From positions 1 to 47,042 of the IMG/VR virus record IMGVR_UViG_3300046692_000583: a stretch of DNA of 47,042 nt; one strand, written 5' to 3'. Below are positions 33,659 to 40,386 of the stretch, one piece after another. Under the pieces are notes generated by a model. That model was not told where the DNA came from, searched no databases, and worked only from the letters and a program-made list of their open reading frames with translations. A program made the position numbers and the translations under genes. The DNA comes from a virus. Within the stretch, counting starts at the first letter, position 1; each line of letters opens with the position of its first letter.

Positions 33659-34923
33659 TCGATACTGCCCTTTCCCGCGTCACCGGTTTTCTGGATGACG
33701 CCGTCGAACGCTACCGCCGCGAAGCCGGCTACCCGGTGCCAGCGTTCCGCATCACGGTCGATGGCAACGACATCGCCAAACTGATCAGCCCGCGGCTGAT
33801 GAGCCTGGAGCTGACCGATAACCGCGGCATCGAGGCCGATCAGCTGAGCCTTACCCTCAGCGACCACGATGGCCTGCTGGCCATCCCCCCCACAGGCGCG
33901 GTCATTAGGCTTTGGCTCGGCTGGAGCGATACCGGCCTGGTGGACAAGGGCACCTACACCGTCGATGAAACCGAACACAGCGGCGCGCCCGACATCCTGA
34001 GCATCCGCGCCCGATCGGCTGACCTGCGCAAAGGCCTGAAGACCAAACGCGAACGCAGCTGGAGCAACACCACCCTCGGCGACGTACTGGGCGACATCGC
34101 CCTGAGCCACGGTCTGACTGCGACCATTGCCGGTGTCCTCGATGGCTTGCCCATCCTGCAGCTCGACCAGACCAACGAGTCCGACGCCAATCTGATCTGC
34201 CGCATCGGCGAAGAATTCGACGCGGTGGTTACCATCAAGGCCGGCTGCCTGCTCTGCCTCCCAGCGGGCGGCGGCAAGACCGCCAGCGGCACCGAACTGC
34301 CGCATATCACCCTCACCCGCGCCGACGGTGACCAACACCGCTACCTGCAAGCCGACCGCGACAGCTACGACGGCGTGCGTGCCTACTTCTACGACGTGAA
34401 CAGCGCCAAGAAACAGGAAGCCATTGCTGGCGGCGGCGACAACCTCAAGGACCTGCGCCACACCTACAGTGATCGGCAATCAGCCTTGCGTGCTGCCCGG
34501 GCCGAGTTCAATCGCCTGCAACGAGGCAGCGCCACGCTCAGTTACACCCTGGCACTGGGACGGCCGGACCTGATTCCCGAACTGACTTACACGCTCCAGG
34601 GCGTGAAGGACGAGATCGCCGCAATCATCTGGTACGGCGGGAACGTGCAGCATTCTCTCAGCGCGGACAGCGGCTACACCGTCAGCCTGGAGCTGGAGAG
34701 CAAGCTGCCGGAGGACACCGTCGAGGATCTGGCCGAAGAGAACAAGGGTGACTTCACCGGCATCGTTGCCCACTACCGCGATAAGAAATCCGGGAAAGAG
34801 AAGACCGTGACGATTGGGGATCAGAGCAAGCCGAAGCGGTTGCGATGGTTGTTCGCCACTGAGAAAGCGGCAAAGCGAGCGATGGATCGAGAGTGGAAAC
34901 GGATGCAGGCAGAAAAAACATGA
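33655..34923 (+). CDS. D: P2 gpD-like late control / baseplate hub protein
   Basis: A 422-residue protein. The family pattern is clear: DNRGIEADQLSLTLSDHDG, AVIRLWLGW, GTYTVDETEHSGAPD, and the C-terminal region with YSDRQSALRAARAEFNRLQRG. It forms the hub that connects tube and spike, as T4 gp27 does. It is the last gene of the F-T-U-D late operon. The downstream Com gene begins 42 bases later. Confidence 0.96.
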   Translation: MIDTALSRVTGFLDDAVERYRREAGYPVPAFRITVDGNDIAKLISPRLMSLELTDNRGIEADQLSLTLSDHDGLLAIPPTGAVIRLWLGWSDTGLVDKGTYTVDETEHSGAPDILSIRARSADLRKGLKTKRERSWSNTTLGDVLGDIALSHGLTATIAGVLDGLPILQLDQTNESDANLICRIGEEFDAVVTIKAGCLLCLPAGGGKTASGTELPHITLTRADGDQHRYLQADRDSYDGVRAYFYDVNSAKKQEAIAGGGDNLKDLRHTYSDRQSALRAARAEFNRLQRGSATLSYTLALGRPDLIPELTYTLQGVKDEIAAIIWYGGNVQHSLSADSGYTVSLELESKLPEDTVEDLAEENKGDFTGIVAHYRDKKSGKEKTVTIGDQSKPKRLRWLFATEKAAKRAMDREWKRMQAEKT

Positions 34924-34965
34924 ACCTGATTAACGACTGACTGATTCCCCATCAAGGACGATTTC

Positions 34966-35166
34966 ATGCAAGACATACGTTGCGGCCAATGCAGCCGCAA
35001 ACTCGCCGCCGCCAGCGGCTTCCTTGAAATACAAATCAAGTGCCCGCGTTGCCGGACACTGAACCACTTGAAGGCCCAGAGCCTCCCCCCAGCGTGCCGT
35101 GAGCATCCAGAACAACGAGTTCATGAATGCAGCAGCCCACCATTGGCAGCCTGTTCGCAGGCATAG
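34966..35166 (+). CDS. com: Mu Com-like zinc-finger translational regulator
   Basis: A 66-residue protein with a well-placed AAGGACG ribosome binding site. It has two Cys-x2-Cys pairs (CGQC at 6-9 and CPRC at 26-29) in the Com pattern IRCGQCSRKLA...IKCPRCRTLNHL. In phage Mu, Com binds the mom messenger and opens it for translation. Here the last 40 bases overlap the start of a cytosine methyltransferase, in the same order as com-mom. So it probably controls translation of that enzyme (inference). Confidence 0.9.
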   Translation: MQDIRCGQCSRKLAAASGFLEIQIKCPRCRTLNHLKAQSLPPACREHPEQRVHECSSPPLAACSQA

Positions 35167-35978
35167 GAGGTTTTGATGTCGGATTTGAAAACGCCGGTTA
35201 CCGCAGCGCCTGGCAAGTTGAAATCAACCCGGTCAACCGGGCTGTGCTTGCCGATCGATTTCCCCACGCACGCCAATTTGAAGACGTGCGCCAGTGCGGC
35301 GCCCATAACCTCTCCCCCGTCGACGTCATCACCGCCGGCTTCCCCTGCCAAGACATCAGCGTTGCCGGTGCCAGACCCAGCAACCAAGCCACCCGTGGAT
35401 TACGCGGCGAACGCAGCGGCCTGTTTTGGGAAGTCATACGAATCCTCAAAGAAATTCAACCTCGCTGGGTGGTCCTTGAGAACGTCGTTAACCTGCTCGC
35501 TATCAACGATAGCCAAGACTTTGAAACAGTCATCCGGGCCCTTGCGGACTGCGGGTATGTGGGATTTTGGCGAGTGCTTAATGCTCAATATTTCGGAGTC
35601 CCCCAGCAGCGTCGCCGAGTATTCCTGGTCGCAGGTTATCGACGAATGCCCCCCTTCGAGTTCCTGGCTGACGCCGCGCCAGTGGACGCAATACCTCCAG
35701 CGTCTCGATCGATCCAGTGGCCACGCCCCGCGGATGCCTGGGCTGCCAATACTTTATTGGCCAGCAAAGCCGGCTCCCAAATCTCTTTGGGCTGTACCAC
35801 TTTCGTCGCTCACGCGAACGGATGGGATCAGATGGCTGAGCGGCAGCGAGCGTCTGAGGATGATGGGTTTTGCCTCGGACTGGATGCGGCCAACCTTGCG
35901 GAGGCTTTTGGTGCCGGAAACGCCGTTGTTACGCAGGTCGCGGAGTGGATTGGACGGGGGTTGATGAAATCGGGGTAA
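35127..35978 (+). CDS. C5-cytosine DNA methyltransferase
   Basis: A 283-residue enzyme with the C5-MTase motifs in order: SLFAGIGGFDVGFENAGY (I, SAM binding), GFPCQDIS with the catalytic Cys74 (IV), LENV (VI, 117-120), QQRRRVF (VIII) and AFGAGNAV (X). The target-recognition region between VIII and X is short (about 90 residues). No restriction endonuclease is adjacent, so it is an orphan methylase, probably protecting phage DNA. The start has no strong ribosome binding site of its own, in line with coupling to Com. Confidence 0.94.
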   Translation: MQQPTIGSLFAGIGGFDVGFENAGYRSAWQVEINPVNRAVLADRFPHARQFEDVRQCGAHNLSPVDVITAGFPCQDISVAGARPSNQATRGLRGERSGLFWEVIRILKEIQPRWVVLENVVNLLAINDSQDFETVIRALADCGYVGFWRVLNAQYFGVPQQRRRVFLVAGYRRMPPFEFLADAAPVDAIPPASRSIQWPRPADAWAANTLLASKAGSQISLGCTTFVAHANGWDQMAERQRASEDDGFCLGLDAANLAEAFGAGNAVVTQVAEWIGRGLMKSG

Positions 35979-36207
35979 TTATTGGCTCAGGGGAGAATCC
36001 GCTTCTGCCGAAGCTCGAGCGGTGTGATCTTGGACAGCTAGGTCGGCTGAACAAAAATGGCACAGTTTCTAGTTGCGATTATTCGGCCTAGAAGGCTTAG
36101 CAAACCAAAACCTCCTCTTTTTGTGTTCAGCTTCAATCTAGTGATGGCGATATGCCTCTAAAAGGTGTATCTAGGGAATGTTACCCACTTAATTTGGAGT
36201 TTTTAAA

Positions 36208-36453
36208 ATGGATGATGACTCGAAAGCCGTTGCTGCGACGAGCGTTGGGGCTGCTACCGGTGCAGCAGGTGCTGTGGGTGCAGTGTCGACACTTGGTGTT
36301 GCTGGCCTTGGTGCGACGGGTATAACTTCTGGACTGGCAGCTGTGGGTGGTGTTGTCGGTGGCGGCATGGCAGCTGGGTTAGCTGTAACTGCGGCAGCGC
36401 CGATTGCAGTCGGCGCTATTGCGTATGGCCTGTACAAGTGGCTAAAAGACTAA
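36208..36453 (+). CDS. Glycine-zipper small membrane protein
   Basis: An 81-residue protein with GGAG nine bases before the start. Apart from a polar N-terminus (DDDSKA) and a Lys/Tyr/Trp end, it is almost wholly Gly/Ala/Val with GxxxG-type spacing in two hydrophobic stretches (about 22-42 and 46-75), as in pore-forming or glycine-zipper membrane proteins. It has its own terminator (36493-36548), so it is probably a stand-alone gene. It could in principle serve as a holin, but no endolysin is near, and I cannot assign a function. Confidence 0.72.
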   Translation: MDDDSKAVAATSVGAATGAAGAVGAVSTLGVAGLGATGITSGLAAVGGVVGGGMAAGLAVTAAAPIAVGAIAYGLYKWLKD

Positions 36454-36492
36454 TGAAGTAGCATCGGTACCTCATCGTATCCACAGAACTTC

Positions 36493-36548
36493 AGGAATCT
36501 CATTCTCTAGGCTCAAAGTCTAAGAATGAGGTTCCTACACCCTTTTTG
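36493..36548 (+). terminator. Intrinsic terminator after the glycine-zipper gene
   Basis: Fourteen-base arms AGGAATCTCATTCT (36493-36506) and AGAATGAGGTTCCT (36523-36536) pair with one G-U, and a T-run follows at 36544-36548. The gap before the T-run (seven bases) is a little long. Confidence 0.65.
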
Positions 36549-36582
36549 TTCCACCTACTTTCGTTTCCGCGCCCGAATCCCC

Positions 36583-36879
36583 CTACTCAAGCCGACACCA
36601 CCAAGATTGCGCGTAGGCGCGTCCCTCGATGTACTCAATACCGCTTAGAACAAATCCAGTGACTGCCATTCCTGCCAGTGTTGCGTCAAGCAGCTGCGGC
36701 AATGGGTCTGGCTCTAGTGGCATGCCCACTTCAACTCGGGCGATGTTGGTGGCCCGCCCCAAATCCTGACTGACCGCTGAATTCACCATCACATTTCCCC
36801 GAATGGCCGGATAGCATCGTCGCGCCTTGGCATCGAGGGCGACTCCGCGCAACCGCATAGGGGTAACGAGTAAATGCAT
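36583..36879 (-). CDS. Hypothetical prophage protein (second of a pair)
   Basis: A 98-residue protein beginning MHLLVTPMRLRGVALDAKARRCYPAIRG. I recall such short proteins from other Pseudomonas prophages but know no function. It has a weakly hydrophobic stretch near residue 70 (LAGMAVTGFVLSGIEYI), perhaps a buried helix rather than a membrane span. It starts 12 bases after its partner, so the two form an operon that reads leftward from the palindrome at 37161-37190. Confidence 0.7.
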   Translation of the reverse strand: MHLLVTPMRLRGVALDAKARRCYPAIRGNVMVNSAVSQDLGRATNIARVEVGMPLEPDPLPQLLDATLAGMAVTGFVLSGIEYIEGRAYAQSWWCRLE

Positions 36880-36891
36880 GAGCCCCCCTAT

Positions 36892-37143
36892 TTATTCGTT
36901 GCTTTCAATGTCGAGCATGGACTCCACGGCATAAGCCAACGCCCCATCGGCCAGTTCCAGGAGATCACTGAGATGGTCACGATCAATCACTTGGGATTCG
37001 TGCAGGACGTGGGCTAGTTTTAGCAGGGCTTTATGGTGGGCCCCTGAACGCGCAAGTAATGCAGCTTCGTCCCGCAACATGAGGTGCCATTGCGATAGAG
37101 CATTGCTCTCGCTGGCCGCAATCCCTCCGTCTACGTCACTCAT
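36892..37143 (-). CDS. Hypothetical prophage protein (first of a pair)
   Basis: An 83-residue acidic, mostly helical protein (LSQWHLMLRDEAALLARSG, HKALLKLAHVLHES, LSDLLELADGALAYAVESML). No family recognised. The upstream region carries a perfect palindrome with a LexA-like half pattern, so the pair may be induced by DNA damage together with the prophage. It could be a small regulator or a host-takeover protein; nothing decides. Confidence 0.7.
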   Translation of the reverse strand: MSDVDGGIAASESNALSQWHLMLRDEAALLARSGAHHKALLKLAHVLHESQVIDRDHLSDLLELADGALAYAVESMLDIESNE

Positions 37144-37160
37144 AGCCTAATATCCATGAC

Positions 37161-37190
37161 CAATATACTGTATGAACAACCAGTATATTG
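37161..37190 (-). promoter_or_regulatory. Palindrome with LexA-like box
   Basis: CAATATACTG (37161-37170) and CAGTATATTG (37181-37190) are perfect inverted arms separated by 10 bases. Inside, CTGT-N8-CCAG (37168-37183) differs from the LexA pattern CTGT-N8-ACAG at one base. It lies 18 bases upstream of the leftward gene pair. It may be a LexA site or the operator of another dimeric repressor. Confidence 0.5.
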
Positions 37191-37293
37191 CAGAGACGCT
37201 GCACCGATGCGCTCCCTCCGACGAAATGCCGAACGCCGATCACCGGGGCTACGGTGACGAGATTTGTTTTGTCTCGGTTACTGGAATTTTGGA

Positions 37294-37520
37294 TGACTCT
37301 CGCCAAGGTTGTAGGCAAAATCCGAGAGTTGCGTAAGAGGGTACGCTTGCTGGGCTTTGGGGCAGGTTACCTCCTTGTTGGTCATATCTACGTCGGGATA
37401 CTCTCCAGACGTCGCTGCACATTCAGCGACCGGGCGAGTGCGTCAATTTTCACTAGATTTGAAGCCATCGAAGCGCCTGACCAGATGAGATTGAGCGCTT
37501 CCCAGCGGCGAAAGCCGTAA
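37294..37520 (+). CDS. Small membrane-type ORF in repeat copy 1 (possibly frameshifted)
   Basis: ATG 37294 opens a 75-codon frame whose first part, VVGKIRELRKRVR, is shared with repeat copy 2 and is followed by a hydrophobic stretch (LLGFGAGYLLVGHIY). After the variable middle, this copy is one base longer than copy 2, so the two copies are read in different frames over the next conserved block. One copy is thus probably broken; the composition of this one deteriorates after residue 30 or so. Function is unknown. Confidence 0.35.
37308..37436 (+). repeat. Direct repeat copy 1 (about 129 bp)
   Basis: Matches 39950-40077. A 30-base block at the left end and a 38-base block at the right end are identical. 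The middle ~46 bases have diverged in sequence but still encode a hydrophobic stretch. The two copies bracket the TacA/TacT module, the small gene at 38951 and the decayed hicB. Confidence 0.88.
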
Positions 37521-37570
37521 CCGCGCAAGGCGGTTCGTAAGTGGTGTCTGGATCTGCTTTACCGAATACG

Positions 37571-37595
37571 AAAAGACGCTTATGGCGTCTTTTTT
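37571..37595 (+). terminator. Intrinsic terminator
   Basis: AAAAGACGC (37571-37579) and GCGTCTTTT (37585-37593) form a nine-base stem with a five-base loop and a T-rich end. It ends the transcript coming from repeat copy 1. Confidence 0.85.
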
Positions 37596-37747
37596 CGTTT
37601 CTGCCCTTAGTGCCTACCATCGGCATCCCAGCTAACTGGCGGGAAATTAAGGCCTGTGCCAAGGCTATCCATCAGTCGGCTCCCTCCCCTGCAAGACAAG
37701 ACAAAACCTCTCTCATACGCACGTTGCTGGCCTGCCCCACACAAAAC

Positions 37748-37805
37748 GTACGGATGAGAGCCGTACGCTATTGACTGTAGCCACGCGTACGGCTATTATC
37801 CGTAC
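37748..37805 (+). promoter_or_regulatory. Promoter with twin operators upstream of the TacA/TacT module
   Basis: Two identical-arm palindromes GTACGG-N7-CCGTAC lie at 37748-37766 and 37787-37805, 39 bases apart. Between and over them is a near-consensus promoter: TTGACT (37771-37776), 17 bases, TATTAT (37794-37799). The second palindrome covers the -10 box. Toxin-antitoxin operons of the DUF1778/GNAT type are autoregulated by the antitoxin, so these are probably its operators (inference). Confidence 0.75.
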
Positions 37806-37809
37806 CGCA

Positions 37810-37974
37810 ATGACAAAAAACCTTATGAAATCAACCCAGACGAACCTAAATCTAGCCCAACTGAATCTAAACTCACTAAAACTAAATACTGAATCTAATC
37901 AACCTACTAGGAAAGTCACCATCGCTATGAAAACCCCAATCCGATTTAAAGTGCGCAAGCGCTACCAAGATTAA
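37810..37974 (+). CDS. Possible leader ORF of the TacA/TacT transcript
   Basis: ATG 37810 lies about 4 bases after the predicted transcription start, so it would be read from a nearly leaderless messenger. The 54-residue product has a Leu/Asn-rich repeat-like middle (NLNLAQLNLNSLKLN) and a basic tail (RFKVRKRYQD). Composition is unusual for a real protein but the frame is open and ends 46 bases before the TacA start. It may be a leader peptide or non-coding leader RNA. Confidence 0.35.
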   Translation: MTKNLMKSTQTNLNLAQLNLNSLKLNTESNQPTRKVTIAMKTPIRFKVRKRYQD

Positions 37975-38020
37975 CTCACAGAAGGAAACGCACAGACCAT
38001 TTAAAAAGCAGGTGACCAGA

Positions 38021-38332
38021 ATGTCTATTTTAGAAGAAACAATTAAAGCGACCAAAAATGCCAGGCTCGAAATAAAAACCACTGACTTCGCTAAAGAATA
38101 CATCAAGAAAGCGGCCCTGATTTCAGGGCTGGACATGACCTCTTTCATCATGGCATCGGCCTTCGAAAAAGCTGAAGCCGTTATGGAGAACTACCGGAAA
38201 ATTGAAGTCTCTGAGAGGGCTTTTTCCCGGTTACAAGAAATCCTCAATGAGGATGAAACTGCAACACCAACTAATGCACTACTCAACTTGATGAGGGGGA
38301 ACCATGAAAACCGAAGAGACTCCAACATGTGA
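38021..38332 (+). CDS. DUF1778 (TacA-like) antitoxin
   Basis: A 103-residue protein from ATG 38021, after AGGTGA (the frame opens at GTG 38012). The N-terminal ~60 residues are a ribbon-helix-helix of the DUF1778 type (ARLEIKTTDFAKEYIKKAALISGLDMTSFIMASA). The C-terminal half should wrap the toxin. DUF1778 proteins neutralise GNAT toxins and repress their own operon. It overlaps the toxin gene by 29 bases. The region is AT-richer than the phage genes, a sign of separate acquisition. Confidence 0.88.
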   Translation: MSILEETIKATKNARLEIKTTDFAKEYIKKAALISGLDMTSFIMASAFEKAEAVMENYRKIEVSERAFSRLQEILNEDETATPTNALLNLMRGNHENRRDSNM

Positions 38333-38858
38333 CATTGACGGCAATTTGCTTGCCAATTTCGCAAATTATAATTACCCCAAGGATTTTGATTGTGGGCTGG
38401 AGGTAATTAATTCGTATTTTAAAGGCAACCTCAAACGTGCCCTTAAAAGCGAGAACGTCAGTGGGATTGGAGCAATCTCTTCAGCTGGCGATGTCATGGG
38501 CTTCTGTACCTTGACCTTCTGTGACATTGAGAAAGCCAAGGTACGAGGCGCAATTCCTGACACGAATCTACCAGCCAACGTTGCAGTAATGCGTCTTGTG
38601 ATGCTGGGGGTTGATACAAAATTTCAAGGTCTGGGCATAGGCCAGGAACTCTTGAAGAACGCCTTCATACAGGCTGCCAAGGTACACAAACAGGTCCCGA
38701 TTAAAGGCCTGTATCTGGACGCAGCACCCAATGCGGTGACGTTTTACGAATCTCTTGGATTCAAAAAACTCTGCGAGCCTGACGAACACGGCAGTACTCA
38801 GATGATTCTGGGAATTAATGTCATCACGCAAGCCGTGGCAGCGATGTCAGTCCCGTAA
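38304..38858 (+). CDS. GNAT acetyltransferase toxin (TacT-like)
   Basis: A 184-residue protein with the acetyl-CoA binding motif QGLGIGQELL (about residue 113) preceded by MRLVMLGVDTKF, and the C-terminal YLDAAPNAVTFYESLGF including the usual Tyr. TacT-type toxins acetylate the amino group on aminoacyl-tRNA and stop translation (family knowledge). With the upstream DUF1778 gene it forms a type II toxin-antitoxin pair that may stabilise the prophage or act in defence. Confidence 0.88.
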   Translation: MKTEETPTCDIDGNLLANFANYNYPKDFDCGLEVINSYFKGNLKRALKSENVSGIGAISSAGDVMGFCTLTFCDIEKAKVRGAIPDTNLPANVAVMRLVMLGVDTKFQGLGIGQELLKNAFIQAAKVHKQVPIKGLYLDAAPNAVTFYESLGFKKLCEPDEHGSTQMILGINVITQAVAAMSVP

Positions 38859-38950
38859 CGTTTGAACACCGCTTTTCTCCCTATGTCGTTATCAATGCGA
38901 TTTTGTTGGCCAGAACCTCATTGATAACGAATGCCGTATATCGCAGATGC

Positions 38951-39175
38951 TCAACGCTTGAGCGAGACTCGGGTTATCTCTACGGCCTCCTCTATCAACT
39001 GCGTCAACTTGATAACTTTGGATGCTGAAAACCCAGTGCCACCGAGCAACTCGGTCTTCGCAGCGGCCTCGTTTTCTTTCAAATCCTGTAGATTTTTACT
39101 GTTCTTGATCTTGTCTATTACGGCTTGTTGACGCATTTCGTTTAGAGCTTCGATTCTAGGGTCATCACTTCGCAT
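38951..39175 (-). CDS. Small hypothetical charged protein
   Basis: A 74-residue protein with an AGGAG ribosome binding site eight bases before ATG 39173-39175. It is highly charged and helical (EALNEMRQQAVIDKIKNSKNL), possibly a coiled coil, with a Gly-rich turn in the middle (LLGGTG). No family recognised. It is leftward, convergent with the toxin gene. Confidence 0.6.
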   Translation of the reverse strand: MRSDDPRIEALNEMRQQAVIDKIKNSKNLQDLKENEAAAKTELLGGTGFSASKVIKLTQLIEEAVEITRVSLKR

Positions 39176-39543
39176 GGCGAGCTCCTGATAAAAGCCCGCG
39201 AGAGTGGGCTTGGATGCTGTGATCTATTTAACGAATGTCCCGATACTCGTAACGCACAGCTCAGTCACTTGCGCTACTCCAGACCTGCCATCCACCGGTC
39301 AGCCTTCGCAAGCAGTACAGCGCTCGACCAATGCCGACACTCTGATCCGGAACCAACCCCGGTCGAGTCAGGCCCGGGGAATCTTGTTGCGCCGAGTAGA
39401 AATAATCGGCCGGGCGGGCAAAGGTCAAGCCTTTGAACGGCCCATCGATCATCGGACGTTGCACGAATAAGCAAAGCTTAATATTATGCGCCCACGCTAG
39501 TGTTGTCCGTGAGCTGCACCAAGTCTCAGCCGCAAGCTGAGGC
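39176..39543. other. Stretch without a convincing gene
   Basis: Two overlapping frames (39204-39470 plus and 39261-39464 minus) lack ribosome binding sites and recognisable motifs; the minus frame looks slightly more protein-like and could be a gene fragment. A small hairpin CTCAGC...GCTGAG lies near 39527-39541. Confidence 0.4.
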
Positions 39544-39552
39544 TTACAAAAG

Positions 39553-39580
39553 AACCGCCCCGTAAAGGCGGTTTTTTTTG
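39553..39580 (+). terminator. Intrinsic terminator
   Basis: AACCGCC (39553-39559) pairs with GGCGGTT (39567-39573), loop CCGTAAA, followed by a run of T to 39579. It lies at the downstream end of the decayed hicB but points rightward. Confidence 0.82.
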
Positions 39581-39599
39581 CCTGTCGTTTGGGTCTTGA

Positions 39600-39900
39600 T
39601 CATGCGCGTTGTGCTTCGGACACTGCTCCACATCGCGGCGCGGTGGGTGGACGAGGGTTTGATTCGTAGGCTGTCGGCGCTGTCTTTCTTTATGTTCCAG
39701 TCATGGGGTGCGCCCGACTTTGGCGCATGTCTCCAGGTAATCCGCGACCGCCTCAGCAAACGCGTCTTGCAACGCATCGACTGACTCGCCCTGGAAACCA
39801 ACGATGTCATTGATGTCCGCGGTGTGTCCGATGAGAGCCCATCTTCTTCGCTGTACTCGATTTGCGCGGTGTAACCGCCGGCTTTCATCTCGTTCACTTT
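39600..39900 (-). pseudogene. hicB: Decayed hicB antitoxin gene
   Basis: Leftward frames carry successive pieces of a HicB antitoxin. From 39897, MKAGGYTAQIEYSEEDG is the typical HicB start. The frame then shifts, and IGHTADINDIVGFQGESVDALQDAF with the following VADYLETCAKVGRTP (ending near 39701) is the typical HicB core. A third frame continues with SLRIKPSSTHRAA, the beginning of the C-terminal DNA-binding segment. At least two frameshifts break the gene. No hicA toxin is found upstream (to the right), where repeat copy 2 begins instead. Confidence 0.85.
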
Positions 39901-39910
39901 TCCACTCCTG

Positions 39911-40150
39911 ATGTGTTCTTTTCAGAATATTGGGTGGCTTCATGTCGAAGTTGTAGGCAAAATCCGAGAGTTGCGTAAGGGGGTACGTTTAGTGCTCTTT
40001 TGCCTTGCTACCGCCTTGTTGCTCCTATATTTGTCGGGATACTCTCCAGACGTCGCTGCACATTCAGCGATCGGGCGTGAGACCCCGGGGACAATCAAGG
40101 CGCAAAGCGCCACAGAACCTATTGCGGCGTTTTTTTTCGTCAGCGATTAG
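39911..40150 (+). CDS. Small membrane-type ORF in repeat copy 2
   Basis: A 79-codon frame from ATG 39911 without a clear ribosome binding site. It contains VVGKIRELRKGVR followed by one strong transmembrane stretch (LVLFCLATALLLLYLSGY) and a polar tail that reads through the terminator at 40104-40137. The hydrophobic middle is kept in character in both repeat copies although the bases differ, which argues for coding. It may be a short membrane or leader peptide. Function is unknown. Confidence 0.45.
   Translation: MCSFQNIGWLHVEVVGKIRELRKGVRLVLFCLATALLLLYLSGYSPDVAAHSAIGRETPGTIKAQSATEPIAAFFFVSD
39950..40077 (+). repeat. Direct repeat copy 2 (about 128 bp)
   Basis: Partner of 37308-37436; identical blocks of 30 and 38 bases at its two ends. 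It leads directly into the structured leader (40077-40231) before the DUF3077 gene; copy 1 lacks that leader and diverges after CGGGCG. Confidence 0.88.
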
Positions 40151-40231
40151 GTTTTATGGCGGCTGTGCGTGGGAGGCTTTCGGGCCTACCGGTTACCTTG
40201 ATTGCCGGGTCTCACACCACGCACGGCTGCC
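40077..40231 (+). ncRNA. Structured leader with two interleaved long stems
   Basis: Segment 40077-40100 (GTGAGACCC...CAATCAAGG) pairs with 40196-40215 (CCTTGATTG..GGGTCTCAC). Segment 40158-40172 (GGCGGCTGTGCGTGG) pairs with 40217-40231 (CCACGCACGGCTGCC) with two G-U pairs. The order A5', B5', A3', B3' means the stems either form a pseudoknot or exclude each other. An intrinsic terminator (40104-40137) lies inside. The DUF3077 gene starts 156 bases further on. It looks like a cis-acting RNA or attenuator; I know no named family for it. Confidence 0.5.
40104..40137 (+). terminator. Terminator inside the leader upstream of the DUF3077 gene
   Basis: AAAGCGCC (40104-40111) pairs with GGCGTTTT (40126-40133) including one G-U, with eight T in a row from 40130. 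Upstream bases 40099-40111 can instead form GGCGC-AAA-GCGCC, a competing hairpin. The arrangement fits an attenuator. Confidence 0.65.
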
Positions 40232-40386
40232 ACCCACGCTTTTGAGACAGCAAAGTGGCAGTTCCTCAAATCAAGGGAACTGATAATGAACAAACTAAAT
40301 CCGTCCGAAATACGTCCTCTCACCCACCTGCCTTCTGTGCGGTGCTGTTCGTCACCTATTCACCTTTGCATCTATGGAGGTGATCA

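Noticed and set aside
33484-34479. Leftward frame of 331 codons antisense to U and D
   Set aside because: Shadow of certain genes; Val/Ala/Gly-rich with no motif.
35173-35964. Rightward 263-codon frame overlapping the methyltransferase in another frame
   Set aside because: The methyltransferase frame carries all catalytic motifs; this frame is Pro/Ser/Thr-rich shadow sequence.
40005-40283. Rightward 92-codon frame over the structured leader
   Set aside because: The sequence is explained by RNA pairing (stems A and B) and the terminator; the frame has no ribosome binding site and differs in phase from the conserved hydrophobic frame.
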